Assembly (NCBI RefSeq): GCF_001713455.1
Contig: NZ_CP016463.1
Span: forward strand, 496,001 to 560,000
Direction: 5' to 3'
From: Bosea sp. RAC05
GTDB lineage: Bacteria > Pseudomonadota > Alphaproteobacteria > Rhizobiales > Beijerinckiaceae
Length of the DNA: 64,000 bases
How positions within the stretch are numbered: position 1 is the first letter of the stretch; each line of letters starts with the position of its first letter. The notes beneath the pieces are model-generated. The model was not told the DNA's origin, ran no database searches, and worked only from the letters and a program-made list of their open reading frames with translations. Made by a program: the position numbers and the translations under genes. Of the stretch, positions 9,148 through 18,317 are shown piece after piece.

Positions 9148-10182
9148 CTACCTGCTCACCGGCATCTCTCCGCGATCCATGCGGCTCTTCTGCAGGTCGA
9201 TGTCGGAGGAAAGCTGGACGATCTTCCCGTCGCGGATCTTCTGGCGCAGCCCCTTGTCATGGCCGAAAAAGAGCGACTCTGCGAAGATGCGGCGCGCCAC
9301 CCGGCCGTCATTGGCCCGAATGCGACGCATCTCCTGGTGAACGACCGCCGCGATGCCATCTGCCAGCATCGAACGCGCCAATTCGGCATCGAGGTTCGAC
9401 TGGACGTATTTGATCACGCGCGTGAGGGCCTCTTCGATCGACCCGCCATGGATCGTCGCGATCACGACGTGCCCCGAAAGAGCTGCGTTCAGGACTTCGC
9501 TGGCGCTCGATGGATCCCGGATCTCGCCCAGCAGGATGAACCGCGGCATCTGCCGCAGAGCAGCTCGGAGGTAGGGCGCGAAATCACCTCCGATCACACG
9601 CGTCTGGAAGCACCTGCCGAATTTGCCATGCATGCCTTCGAGCTTCAGCTCAGGCGGGTCCTCGATCGTAATGGCGATGTCGCCATAGGTGATCAGATAT
9701 TCCTGCAGCAGAGACGACGCAGTCGTGGTCTTGCCCTGGCCCGTCGCACCGGCGACGAGAATGAGGCCTGAGCCGCGCGGGACGTTGGCGGCGCCCGGGT
9801 GCCCGATCGTACCCAGGGCGCGCACCACCATCGGATTGATGCCGAGCTTGCCGATCCGCGGGATCGGAAACATCGACCGGCGGACATGATAGGTCGCCGA
9901 GGTGTCGCCCTGGATCTTCGTGACGCGATAGCGGACTTCATCGTGATCCAGAACGAATTCGCGTTCGAGCTGACCGAGGCCGCAGACCTTCTTGTGGACC
10001 ATGTCGAGGTCCTGGATCGCGTTCTCGGGGATGTCGTAAATCGGATCGGCGACATCCGACAACCCGCGCATGAAGGCTTCGCCCGTCTCCGAGATGTAGA
10101 TGTCGGTGAAGTCGAGGTCCTTCAGATAGATCGCCTCGGCGATCGCTTCCTGAGCGGCGAGGACGTGCTGCTTCCCTGCCAT
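9148..10182 (-). CDS. Second secretion-family ATPase (PilT/TraJ/DotB-like)
   Basis: 344 residues; the ATG at 10182 overlaps the pilR stop as TGATG. GspE/PilT superfamily: Walker A GATGQGKTT near residue 142, Asp box AITIEDPPELKL, Walker B FILLGEIRDPSSASEVLNAA and the His box VVIATIHGG. The size and lack of a zinc motif separate it from PilQ and fit the PilT/DotB/TraJ group; R64 TraJ is the DotB counterpart and is about 380 residues. It could be the type IVB transfer ATPase placed inside the pilus operon, or a retraction ATPase for the pilus. R64 pil has only one ATPase (PilQ); its pilT codes for a lytic transglycosylase, so the symbol pilT is avoided here. Confidence 0.88.
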   Translation of the reverse strand: MAGKQHVLAAQEAIAEAIYLKDLDFTDIYISETGEAFMRGLSDVADPIYDIPENAIQDLDMVHKKVCGLGQLEREFVLDHDEVRYRVTKIQGDTSATYHVRRSMFPIPRIGKLGINPMVVRALGTIGHPGAANVPRGSGLILVAGATGQGKTTTASSLLQEYLITYGDIAITIEDPPELKLEGMHGKFGRCFQTRVIGGDFAPYLRAALRQMPRFILLGEIRDPSSASEVLNAALSGHVVIATIHGGSIEEALTRVIKYVQSNLDAELARSMLADGIAAVVHQEMRRIRANDGRVARRIFAESLFFGHDKGLRQKIRDGKIVQLSSDIDLQKSRMDRGEMPVSR

Positions 10183-11252
10183 CAGAAGGTCGCCGTCATC
10201 TGCTGCTGAAGCGAGAAGATGCCAGATGCAATCCACGCGAAGATCACCGCCAGCAAGAGAATGCCGCCATTTTTCATCGCGGCTGACTGCTGCTCGATGC
10301 GGTGCACCGTCTCCTCGAGGTTCTCGCGGCCGATCACGACGAGAGCCTCGTCGAACTTGTCCAGCTCGGCATAGGTCCGCAGGTCGTTCGCGGTCTCCTG
10401 ATCGGGAAACTCAAGCCGGCTGCGATACAGCGCCTCACCGATGTTGGCGCCGTTGTTCATGATGTTGAGCGTCTTCGAGAGACGCTCCATCAGCCAGGGA
10501 GAGGCGTCCCTCTGCATCAGGCGCAAAGCATCGGTCGTCTTGATGCCCGCCTTCACCATCGTGGCAAACGACAGCAGGAAGCCCGAGCCCTGAACCAGCT
10601 TGTAGAGCGAGTAGGGCGGGAACCGATCCATCCTGATGCGAGCGCGGCCGGTCCACCGCGGCATCGACCAGATGATCGCGATGACCAATCCGGCAATCCC
10701 GACCAGTGCAGGCATCATCGCGACGTTCACGAAATCGGCCAGCCAGGCCATCGACGCACCGGCACCAGTCCACCGATCCCGCGGCAGGATTGAATCGAAC
10801 GTCGGAACGATGTTGGTACCGACGAGTGTCAGCAGGCCGATAGCGACGAAGAAGAGAAAGATCGGGTAGGCGAGGCCAGCGACCAGGGCCTGCTTGATGC
10901 GCTTCTGGCCCTGATAGATGAAAATGGAGTCGTCGAGGGCCTGCGCGAGCGCACCAGCCCGTTCACCTGCCTCGATGACGAGACGATCGTTTTCCGGAAC
11001 CCAGCCCTGGATTGCGATACCCAGGATCTTGCCGTTGTCGACCTGCTTGCGCCAGGCCTCAAGCGCAATCGCGGAAGGCTTGGTCTTCTTCTTGCCGTCC
11101 TGCGACTCGTGGGTCCACATCGTGCTCAGGGCATCGGGCATCGAGACGCCGTTCTTCTGCAGGCGCGACAACTTGCGGTAGATGCGCAGCCGCGCCTTTC
11201 CGCTGAACTGGACTCGGATAAACCACTGCTCGAAACGCTTCAGCGCTGACAT
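10182..11252 (-). CDS. pilR: PilR, GspF/PilC-family inner-membrane platform protein
   Basis: 356 residues from ATG 11252, 10 bases after the pilQ stop; the open frame extends upstream inside pilQ but has no better start. Typical GspF-family layout: cytoplasmic helical domain with KNGVSMPDALSTMW and GWVPENDRLVIEAGERAGAL, two membrane segments near residues 150-175 and 205-230, a second cytoplasmic repeat (GIKTTDALRLMQRDASPWL), and a C-terminal membrane segment (ILLLAVIFAWIASGIFSL). It anchors the PilQ ATPase and drives pilus assembly. Confidence 0.92.
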   Translation of the reverse strand: MSALKRFEQWFIRVQFSGKARLRIYRKLSRLQKNGVSMPDALSTMWTHESQDGKKKTKPSAIALEAWRKQVDNGKILGIAIQGWVPENDRLVIEAGERAGALAQALDDSIFIYQGQKRIKQALVAGLAYPIFLFFVAIGLLTLVGTNIVPTFDSILPRDRWTGAGASMAWLADFVNVAMMPALVGIAGLVIAIIWSMPRWTGRARIRMDRFPPYSLYKLVQGSGFLLSFATMVKAGIKTTDALRLMQRDASPWLMERLSKTLNIMNNGANIGEALYRSRLEFPDQETANDLRTYAELDKFDEALVVIGRENLEETVHRIEQQSAAMKNGGILLLAVIFAWIASGIFSLQQQMTATF

Positions 11253-11262
11253 GGTGGCGTCC

Positions 11263-13191
11263 TCACGATGCGAGCTGCAGGGCGTCGACCGCGACGCCCA
11301 GGAAGCGCTTGACCCGTTCCGGATCGAGCTCGTCGACAATGCCGACCTTGTAGCTGACCTCCTTGGCGTCGACTTCGCCGGCCGCGACCTTCAGGATCGC
11401 GTGCTCCAGCATCGTCATGCCATCAAGGTGTTCGAGCCAATAGGCGCTGGCGGCGATCTTGTCGTTCTTGGCGACGTGCTCCATGAACTTGTCGTCAGGG
11501 AGGATCGTCTCTGCCACCACAGAGCGGCCGTTGTATCCGCCCCGGCAATGCGCGCAGCCCTGAGGATTGGCGAAAAACACCTTGCGATCGACGGTCTCGT
11601 CACCGAAGAGTTCGCGCAGGACCCGGACCTCGTCATCCGTCGCGACGCCCTTTTCGAGAGCCTCGGCGGTGGGCATCCGACAGTGTTTGCACAACTGGCG
11701 AACCAGACGCTGACCGATCAGTCCTGTCAGCAGCGTGCAGTCGGCGAGCTTGTAGGGCTCGACCTTGAGATCCTTCAGGCGATCGATGATCGAGATCGCG
11801 TTGTTGGCATGCAGCGAAGCCCAGACCTGGTGGCCGGTCATTGCGGCCTGGAAGGCAAGGCCCGACGAAGAGGCGTCACGAATTTCGCCGATCATCAGGA
11901 TGTCGGGATCCGAGCGCAGCGCAGCCGTGATGGTCTGGCGGAACGCCTCGTTGCGCTCGCTCTCTGTCTTCACGTTGGTGACCGGCAGCTGGATCGCACC
12001 GCGGATTTCGTATTCCGGCGGGTCCTCGACCGTCATCACGTTCACCTCGTAGTTCTTCTGGCGAATGGTCGCCTGAAGCGAGGTCTGAAGCGTCGTCGAC
12101 TTCCCCGAGCCGGTGGGGCCGGAGATGATGTTGATGCCATACGGCTTGTCCCGCATGCGCTTGATCTGCTTGATGTGGTGCTGCGCGTAACCGAGCTCGT
12201 CGACATCGACGTGAGCTGCCTTGCGCTGCGAGTAGAGCAGACGCATCACGCAGTGCCGGCCCTGATCGGGCAAGGGGTTGAACTGGAGGCGCACGGCCTG
12301 GACACCCTCAGGCAGGGTCGTCTTCAGTGAGGTGATGCGCGCGCCCTGAGACTCCATCGGCCGGTAGTTCGAATCCGATGCGTCAGCCATATTGAAGGCG
12401 GCGATCAGAAGCTCCTGTGCGTTGGTCGACGACAACTCGCGCAGAGGCATCATCACACCGTCAGAACGAACGCGAACACGCGCCTCGTGCCGGCCGATGC
12501 CGATATGAATGTCCGAGCACTTCTGCAGAGCAGCCGTCCGGATGAGATCCAGCACGACACGCTGCATCGTCGCGGTGTCACGCGAATACTCGGACGACCC
12601 CGAGCGCTTCTGAAAGCGCTCGTAGATGGTCCGGATGAGCTCCATCTCGACCAGGAAGGTCTGCGAAGCCTCGAAGTTGCCGCGCTTCAGAAGGCTCTTG
12701 GCCGACGAGACAGCCGGATGGCTGATGGCAGAGCTGGCGATGAGCAGCGTGCCGTTGTCGAGAGCCGCGATGAACTGGCACTGCCGAGGGGTCAGCGGGA
12801 ACGGGCCACCGGGGGCTGTCAGAACGTTGCCCTGGAAGCCGACGAGGTCATCGCTTTCGGTTTCTTCAGGAACCCGCGGCCGACCGAGTTCCGCATTGAC
12901 GAAACTCACTTCCTTGGAGCGCGCTTCGGGAACGATGGCAGCACCTGGCGCCCGGATCGGAATGACATCGGCTTCGTCGTCCTGGTCGACGAAGCTCGCA
13001 ACGGGTGGCTGAGAAGTCGGCACAGCGCGGCGCTTGGCGGCTGCCTCGATGGCACGCGCACCGTTGGCGGGCTGAGTTCGCACTGGAGCGGCCGCTGCCG
13101 GCTTAGCTCGACGCTTGACCGGCTCCTGCTTCTTCGGGGCTCCGAACAGTCCGTCGAAAATCGCGGTGAACTTCTTGCCCAGATCGCTCAT
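11263..13191 (-). CDS. pilQ: PilQ, thin-pilus assembly ATPase (GspE/PilB family)
   Basis: 642 residues. Basic, Pro/Ala-rich N-terminal 100 residues, an N-terminal GspE-type domain, then Walker A GPTGSGKSTT near residue 355, Asp box MTVEDPPEYEIRG, Walker B DILMIGEIRDASSSGLAF, His box VWASLHANNA, and a tetracysteine zinc motif C..C (CKHC, near 500) and C..C (CAHC, near 543) as in assembly ATPases. Powers polymerisation of the type IV thin pilus used in liquid mating. R64 PilQ is about 510 residues; the extra length is the N-terminal extension. Confidence 0.95.
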   Translation of the reverse strand: MSDLGKKFTAIFDGLFGAPKKQEPVKRRAKPAAAAPVRTQPANGARAIEAAAKRRAVPTSQPPVASFVDQDDEADVIPIRAPGAAIVPEARSKEVSFVNAELGRPRVPEETESDDLVGFQGNVLTAPGGPFPLTPRQCQFIAALDNGTLLIASSAISHPAVSSAKSLLKRGNFEASQTFLVEMELIRTIYERFQKRSGSSEYSRDTATMQRVVLDLIRTAALQKCSDIHIGIGRHEARVRVRSDGVMMPLRELSSTNAQELLIAAFNMADASDSNYRPMESQGARITSLKTTLPEGVQAVRLQFNPLPDQGRHCVMRLLYSQRKAAHVDVDELGYAQHHIKQIKRMRDKPYGINIISGPTGSGKSTTLQTSLQATIRQKNYEVNVMTVEDPPEYEIRGAIQLPVTNVKTESERNEAFRQTITAALRSDPDILMIGEIRDASSSGLAFQAAMTGHQVWASLHANNAISIIDRLKDLKVEPYKLADCTLLTGLIGQRLVRQLCKHCRMPTAEALEKGVATDDEVRVLRELFGDETVDRKVFFANPQGCAHCRGGYNGRSVVAETILPDDKFMEHVAKNDKIAASAYWLEHLDGMTMLEHAILKVAAGEVDAKEVSYKVGIVDELDPERVKRFLGVAVDALQLAS

Positions 13192-13333
13192 GAGGCTGCC
13201 CTGATACGCATGGATTCAACCGAGCGAGCAAGCAGCCCCGAACCGATACGCATGCCCGTCGATCCACACCCGAGACGAGGAGCGGAAGGAGCTGGGATGT
13301 CGATCAGGCTCGGGGCATAGGTCATTCTTCGGC

Positions 13334-14257
13334 CTACCGAGAAATCGGCCGTGCGAAACCGCTGGCGGGCGGCGTGTTGTTCGCCATGGGGAAGCTCGTC
13401 CCGAAGCCGAGCGTCGTGCGATTGCCCTTGTTGTCGACCAGGACGACGCCTGAGAGCCCGACGGACGCAATGCGACCTTCGGGAATGGTCTGTCCGGCGC
13501 GGACGACGATCTCACCACGACCAGGCAGGAGAAGACGAGCGCGGTTGCCGGAAACTTCGACGACGAGCGGATCGGGAGTCGGCATCTGGGCCTGCTGGCT
13601 CGGCTGACCCACGCCAGGCATGGCAGACGCAAGGGGAGCAGCCGCCGCTGCAGCCTGCTTGGCAGCCTCCTCCTTCTCCTTCTTCTCAGCCTCACGCCAC
13701 TCCTTCGCGGCCGGATTGTTGAACATGGTGGCCCAGAGCTTCACAGCGAGCTCGGCTTCCTTGTTCTGGGCATCGAGGACGGCGATGTTGCGCTGGATCC
13801 GCGAAAGAGCCTCCAGGTCGGACTGGCTCGACACGGGCGCCATGCCGAGCGGGCCCTGACCCTCGACCTTCTGAGTCGTTGCCGGCGAGGCATCCTGCCG
13901 CGTGAACTCCGAAAGCCGGGTCCGCGCCTCGTCCTGCACGCGCCCCGAATAGCCGGCCGCGTTGTTGAGGTTCATCCGAGAGGCGGGGTCGGCGGCCCCA
14001 GGGGTCGGCAGCGTCGTGCCGTAACCGCCTTCAGGCTGCGCGGGGATCGGCGCGGGAGCGCCCGTGGGGACAGGCTCGGCGTTCTGGAACGGACGGATGA
14101 ACACCGGCTGCTGTGCCGGCTGCACAGGGTTGGCCGCAGGCGCGGCAGGCGGAAGCGGGGGCAGACCCTGGGGCAGGCCGAGAGGCTGCTGCGCGAGAGC
14201 GGCGCCTGAAATCAGGGCGACGAGGCTGGAGGCGACGATGATGGTCTTAGCGCGCAC
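13334..14257 (-). CDS. pilP: PilP, periplasmic thin-pilus biogenesis protein
   Basis: 307 residues. The longest frame starts at 14326, but the GTG at 14257 has AGGAG eight bases upstream and gives a good signal peptide (RAKTIIVASSLVALISGAALAQ), so this start is preferred; it overlaps the pilO stop by 11 bases. After the signal comes a Pro/Ala/Gln-rich linker, a coiled-coil region (LEALSRIQRNIAVLDAQNKEAEL), and a C-terminal beta domain (VSGNRARLLLPGRGEIVV..., VVLVDNKGNRTTLGFG) typical of IncI PilP. Presumably links the inner-membrane PilO to the PilN secretin. Confidence 0.88.
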   Translation of the reverse strand: MRAKTIIVASSLVALISGAALAQQPLGLPQGLPPLPPAAPAANPVQPAQQPVFIRPFQNAEPVPTGAPAPIPAQPEGGYGTTLPTPGAADPASRMNLNNAAGYSGRVQDEARTRLSEFTRQDASPATTQKVEGQGPLGMAPVSSQSDLEALSRIQRNIAVLDAQNKEAELAVKLWATMFNNPAAKEWREAEKKEKEEAAKQAAAAAAPLASAMPGVGQPSQQAQMPTPDPLVVEVSGNRARLLLPGRGEIVVRAGQTIPEGRIASVGLSGVVLVDNKGNRTTLGFGTSFPMANNTPPASGFARPISR

Positions 14258-15569
14258 GAGCGGGCTCCTGAGGTTTGCCTGACCGGTTAGCTGCAACGAC
14301 GCCCGCGGGCAGTTCGAACTTTTCATGGACGGCTCCTTCCACCGTGTAGACGTACCGAGCCAGATCGAGCGACACCCTGTCGATGGTCAGTCCTTCGACT
14401 CGGCCAAGGATATCCGAAAAGCGAGAAGGATCGTACGGTGTTTCGAAACGGAATTTCAATGTTTCGAAAAACTGGTTCTTGTCCCCGCTGGTGAACCGCA
14501 CCTGGGTGAACGTCTCTTCGAGCCACGACTGAAGGTAGCGTCGTGCTTCCGCGAGGCGAGGCGGGGTGAGCGCCGGCTTGAGAACTTCGACGTCGCCGGA
14601 AATCGACCACGTCGCCTCGGCGCCGTTGTCACCGACAGGCGAGATGCTCGAACGGTCCAGGCCCTTCCGATTGAGCGCCCACCGGATCCAGTTGATGGTG
14701 CCGCCGCCCTGACCCAGCGCCGCAGATCGATCGATGTTCATCGACACGGACGAACCGGTGCCGTTGCAGAGAATTGCCTTCGGCTTCCAGCCTGGAATGT
14801 CGAGGACAGCGCGCTTCATCGCCTCCGAACAGGCCGGCAGATACTTGGCCGCGGAATACCGGCCTTCCCAAGGCATGGGCGGAACCTCGACCTCCTGCTG
14901 CTTGCGGCCGGGGAGGTTGTTGCGAGCCTGCGCTTCGAGATTGCGCAGCATCTCCTGATACTCCGCCTCGGCCTGGTACTTCTGGTAGAGCAGACCGCCG
15001 AAGATGATCGCCACGACGACGCCGCCGATCACGATCCACTTGAAGGCCGACCCGACGCGATTGATGTCCTGCAGCCGCGGCGGACGGCCGGAGGCGATGA
15101 ACGTCTCGATCGACTGATCCTGCGCGCCATCGATGCTCAGCGACGCGGGAGCGTAGATTTCGCTCCATTCGCCACGCGTCAGAAATTCCTCGAACTGCGT
15201 GCGGGCATCGAGCTCGTCACTGAAGACGCGATCGGTTTCACCCAGGATCTCGTTGTCCCGGACTGCCAGGATGTAATAGCCGTCATCGACGGAGAATACG
15301 CCCAGCCAGGAGCCGGGACGCGAATCCGCCATATGGCCCGCAAGCGAAGCCATACCCTTCGAATGGCCGAGCCGCTTGCGCCCGAGACCATACTGCGACA
15401 CGCCCTGGCGCACGCAGAAGAGGTCCAGTTCAAGCTCGCTCTGCCGTGCGGCCTCCCGACGGGCCGCTTCCTGGACGCGTGAGGAATCCTCAGCCTCGTT
15501 CCAGAACAGATTGACGGCGTATTTCTTGCCGCCAATCTTCAGGACACTGATCTTGTCCGCATCTGCCAT
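14247..15569 (-). CDS. pilO: PilO, inner-membrane thin-pilus biogenesis protein
   Basis: 440 residues from ATG 15569, which has GGAGG upstream; the frame is open to 15656 inside pilN. R64 PilO is about 430 residues. N-terminal cytoplasmic domain (residues 1-170), a single membrane segment at about 178-195 (WIVIGGVVVAIIFGGLLY), then a periplasmic coiled coil (YQAEAEYQEMLRNLEAQARNN) and a C-terminal domain with IDRVSLDLARYVYTVEG. Part of the inner-membrane alignment complex with PilP. Confidence 0.88.
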   Translation of the reverse strand: MADADKISVLKIGGKKYAVNLFWNEAEDSSRVQEAARREAARQSELELDLFCVRQGVSQYGLGRKRLGHSKGMASLAGHMADSRPGSWLGVFSVDDGYYILAVRDNEILGETDRVFSDELDARTQFEEFLTRGEWSEIYAPASLSIDGAQDQSIETFIASGRPPRLQDINRVGSAFKWIVIGGVVVAIIFGGLLYQKYQAEAEYQEMLRNLEAQARNNLPGRKQQEVEVPPMPWEGRYSAAKYLPACSEAMKRAVLDIPGWKPKAILCNGTGSSVSMNIDRSAALGQGGGTINWIRWALNRKGLDRSSISPVGDNGAEATWSISGDVEVLKPALTPPRLAEARRYLQSWLEETFTQVRFTSGDKNQFFETLKFRFETPYDPSRFSDILGRVEGLTIDRVSLDLARYVYTVEGAVHEKFELPAGVVAANRSGKPQEPARAR

Positions 15570-15603
15570 CTGGCAATGCCTCCCTTTGCCGCTGACCGGG
15601 CTC

Positions 15604-17391
15604 TCAGCGGACCGGGAGCGGCGCCGTGGTCGACAGGTTCGCCGCCGAGCCGACATCCAGGATGGTGGGCGTGATCGTGATCACGAGGATCTCGCGAGCG
15701 AGCTGCTTGCTGCTGACGCCACCGAACGGCCACAGGGCAGCGTGTCCGGTCCCGCTCTGCGTCGAAGTCGAGCGAACCTGCTCGAAGCCGGCCAGAACCA
15801 GCGTCGCATTGTTGGGCAGGATCGCCTGCTGGATGAAGTTGCGCTGGTTGACGTTGGGCAGCTGGATCGTGTTGCCGCCAGAGGACGCAACCTCGAAGCC
15901 GTTGTTGGAGCCGACGAGCTCGCTGATGTTCATCGCGTACTGGAGCAGCACCGAACCATCGCGCTGGATCTTGGGCACGAGGTGCAGGTTGAAGCCGGTC
16001 GTCACCGAGCCCGGCGTCAGAGCCGCTGTCGGGCCGCTGCCAGAGCCCGTCGACTGCGTGACCGAGACCTGGGCGAGATAGCCGCGTGTGTTGGAGACCT
16101 GGAAGGGAACCGGCTGCCCGTTGATGGTCGTCACCGAAGCCGACGTCACGACGGAGACATCGCCCTTGGTAGACAGCGCCTGCACGATGCCCGATCCCTG
16201 CGTGTTCAGGCTGGGATCGAGAATGGCCCAGCCGACACCCTGGGTCTGGCCGACCGCCGGAGCAGGAACGGAACCGATCGCGGTCACCGGGGCCGGGAGG
16301 GATCCCGTCGTGGCGAAGCGCAGACCGTACTTGCCGGCGTTCTGGAACAGCAGATTGATGTCAGAGCCGTAGGTATCGCCGTCGCGCAGGGTGACGGAGT
16401 AGACCTTCACGCTCATCGCCACCTGGCGCGCCAGGATCTGATTGACGTTGCGCAGATAGTCGCTGACGCGACGCATCGTGGTGGGCGTCGCCACCACGGT
16501 CACCGTACCCTGCCCGGTCGCCACCTGGACGGCACCGTCGCCGGCGACCATCGCCTGCAGGTTCTCGGAAATATCCTTCCAGACCTCGAACGACGACTCG
16601 GTCTTGGCGGACTGGTCGGTTCCGCCGGTCGCGCTCTGACCGCCACCAGCCTGCGATGCGCCGCTGATCTGGCTGCCCGACGACATCGAGAAGGCGAGCT
16701 TGGTCGAGGTCGGAAGCCCCGGAACCTCGAACACCTTGGTCATGTAGCGGCTGAAGACGATCCTGCCGCCCTTGTGCTCCCAGGCCACGTTGAAATTCGA
16801 CCCGACGAGGTCGAGGAACGACGAGAGGCGACCGGAATAGGCCAGCTTCATGCGACCCGTGATGCCGAGGTCGCCCGTCGGACCTTCCAGCGCAGCCAGA
16901 GAGCCGATCGGCCCGATCTGCCCGCCCTGAACACCGGCACCGGCGATGGCCGCGGTCGCAGCGCTCAGCGGATTGCCTCCGAGATTGGCAGCTGCCCCGC
17001 CGGGGATGCTGGCAGCCTGGCCGCCGGCCTGACGAGGCGAAACGGAAGCGACAGCCACCGGAATTCCGGTCTGCTCAGTGATGGCCGCAGCCACTTCCTG
17101 GAAGCTGACCAGCCGCGACTTGGCGATCGTGAACGAGCCCGACTCGAACTTCGACGGCAGCGGGTCCCCGTTCTCCTTCAGCTTCGCAGTTGCGCCGACA
17201 TAGACCTGGTCGGTGGTCTTCACGGCCGAAACGTCACGCGGTGCCATCGGCTGAGGAGCCACAGCAGCGAGACGTTCGGCGTTTTCGCGGGCGTGATTGG
17301 TCTGGACGATGGTTTCGGTCGAGGCGCACGCCGACAGCATCGTGGAGACGCAGAGGGCCAGAGCGAGAGAGGAGTTGAAGGGGCGGCGCAT
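15604..17391 (-). CDS. pilN: PilN, lipoprotein secretin of the thin pilus
   Basis: 595 residues from ATG 17391 (GGAGAAAG upstream; frame open to 17415). Lipoprotein signal with lipobox LSAC, Cys22 as the predicted lipidated residue. N-terminal secretin N-domains, a Ser/Gly/Gln-rich stretch, then the secretin domain from about residue 350, with the signature around HLVPKIQRDGSVLLQYAMNI and a C-terminal VLAGFEQVR. Forms the outer-membrane ring through which the pilus passes. R64 PilN is about 560 residues. Starts 23 bases after the pilL stop. Confidence 0.94.
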   Translation of the reverse strand: MRRPFNSSLALALCVSTMLSACASTETIVQTNHARENAERLAAVAPQPMAPRDVSAVKTTDQVYVGATAKLKENGDPLPSKFESGSFTIAKSRLVSFQEVAAAITEQTGIPVAVASVSPRQAGGQAASIPGGAAANLGGNPLSAATAAIAGAGVQGGQIGPIGSLAALEGPTGDLGITGRMKLAYSGRLSSFLDLVGSNFNVAWEHKGGRIVFSRYMTKVFEVPGLPTSTKLAFSMSSGSQISGASQAGGGQSATGGTDQSAKTESSFEVWKDISENLQAMVAGDGAVQVATGQGTVTVVATPTTMRRVSDYLRNVNQILARQVAMSVKVYSVTLRDGDTYGSDINLLFQNAGKYGLRFATTGSLPAPVTAIGSVPAPAVGQTQGVGWAILDPSLNTQGSGIVQALSTKGDVSVVTSASVTTINGQPVPFQVSNTRGYLAQVSVTQSTGSGSGPTAALTPGSVTTGFNLHLVPKIQRDGSVLLQYAMNISELVGSNNGFEVASSGGNTIQLPNVNQRNFIQQAILPNNATLVLAGFEQVRSTSTQSGTGHAALWPFGGVSSKQLAREILVITITPTILDVGSAANLSTTAPLPVR

Positions 17392-17414
17392 CGGGCTTTC
17401 TCCGTAAGGGCGCA

Positions 17415-18212
17415 TCAGTAGCCGGCCGCGTCAGCGAGATCGTTGCCGACCACGAGCGTCTTGTTGCCGGCATAGAAGGTGGCGGTGACCTGGGGGCGGA
17501 CGTTGGCCATCGAGCGCAGGAGCTCGTGGGCGGCGGTCGAAAAATCGCCGGTGAACTTGGCGCTGGAGGTCAGCGCGTATTCGTAATCGGTGCTCCAGAC
17601 GAGCTTCCAGCCGGCCCGGCCGCTCCACTCTTCCAGCACAGCGCGCAGGCTCTGGCCTTCACGCACCACGTAAGCGCTCTCGACGACGGCCACCTTCTTG
17701 GCGTCGTACTTCTTCCAATCGGACGAGCGTGCGGGGGCCTCGGCCTTCGGCTGAACCAGCACGAAGCCAGCGCTGGACACCGTCTCGACCGTCGTTGTCT
17801 CGCGAACCACCACTTCAGAGCGCGGCCGAGCGCGCCGTTCGGTGACACGCTCCTTGCGGCCCTGCCGGCTTGCCTTCCGCGGCTCTTCGGTCGCTTCAGC
17901 GACCGGGGCAGGGGCAGCCTTCGCGACCTTCACGATGCGAACAGTCTCGCCGGAAATGATCGCCGAATAGCCAGCCGATCGAGCCGCCGCGGCCAGGGAC
18001 TGACGCCAGCCTCCACCGTTCCAGGACGCCTTCGCCGAAGCGTCGACACCGTCGGCCATCTCGACCTTGAAACCGTCGGGGACGATCTGGCGCGCCGCGG
18101 CTCCGATCGGAATGTCCTTGCCGAAACCCGCTTCCTGAGCGGTGGCGGGGGCAACGAAGCCGACGAACCCGGCGAGCAGCGCCAGTCGCAGGGTACGCTT
18201 CGAAGGATGCAT
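17415..18212 (-). CDS. pilL: PilL, thin-pilus protein with C-terminal TcpQ-like domain
   Basis: 265 residues, first gene of the pil operon. Signal peptide cleaved after PATAQ. An N-terminal domain (residues 27-95) with GDNxR-like SETVRIVKV, a basic linker of about 50 residues, and a C-terminal domain (residues 160-262) with REGQSLRAVLEEWSGRAGW and a secretin-associated STAAHELLRSM... pattern, as in TcpQ/PilL C-termini that bind the secretin. R64 PilL is about 355 residues, so this is a short form. An alternative description is a secretin pilotin-like partner; context favours PilL. Confidence 0.85.
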   Translation of the reverse strand: MHPSKRTLRLALLAGFVGFVAPATAQEAGFGKDIPIGAAARQIVPDGFKVEMADGVDASAKASWNGGGWRQSLAAAARSAGYSAIISGETVRIVKVAKAAPAPVAEATEEPRKASRQGRKERVTERRARPRSEVVVRETTTVETVSSAGFVLVQPKAEAPARSSDWKKYDAKKVAVVESAYVVREGQSLRAVLEEWSGRAGWKLVWSTDYEYALTSSAKFTGDFSTAAHELLRSMANVRPQVTATFYAGNKTLVVGNDLADAAGY

Positions 18213-18253
18213 CTCGAAATCCTCAGGGAACGGGTTACGGGTTCTCTGCGTGG

Positions 18254-18282
18254 ATTGTCCGAGACGTTCAAGGATCGGTCAA
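18254..18282 (-). promoter_or_regulatory. Probable sigma-70-type promoter of the pil operon with an operator-like inverted repeat
   Basis: On the minus strand TTGACC (18282-18277), 17 bases, then GACAAT (18259-18254), about 40 bases before the pilL start. The -35 element lies in the loop of an inverted repeat with arms at 18267-18276 and 18287-18296 (TTCAAGGATC and GATCCTTCAA, nine of ten positions pairing), which would let a repressor or activator control the operon. The HTH-like gene just upstream is a candidate regulator; that link is an inference. Confidence 0.55.
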
Positions 18283-18317
18283 GCGAGATCCTTCAAGTTT
18301 TCGCAAGATATGAGCGA

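Noticed and set aside
15376..17421. 681-codon plus-strand frame opposite pilN and pilO
   Set aside because: Entirely antisense to two recognised pil genes; His/Arg/Asp-rich shadow.
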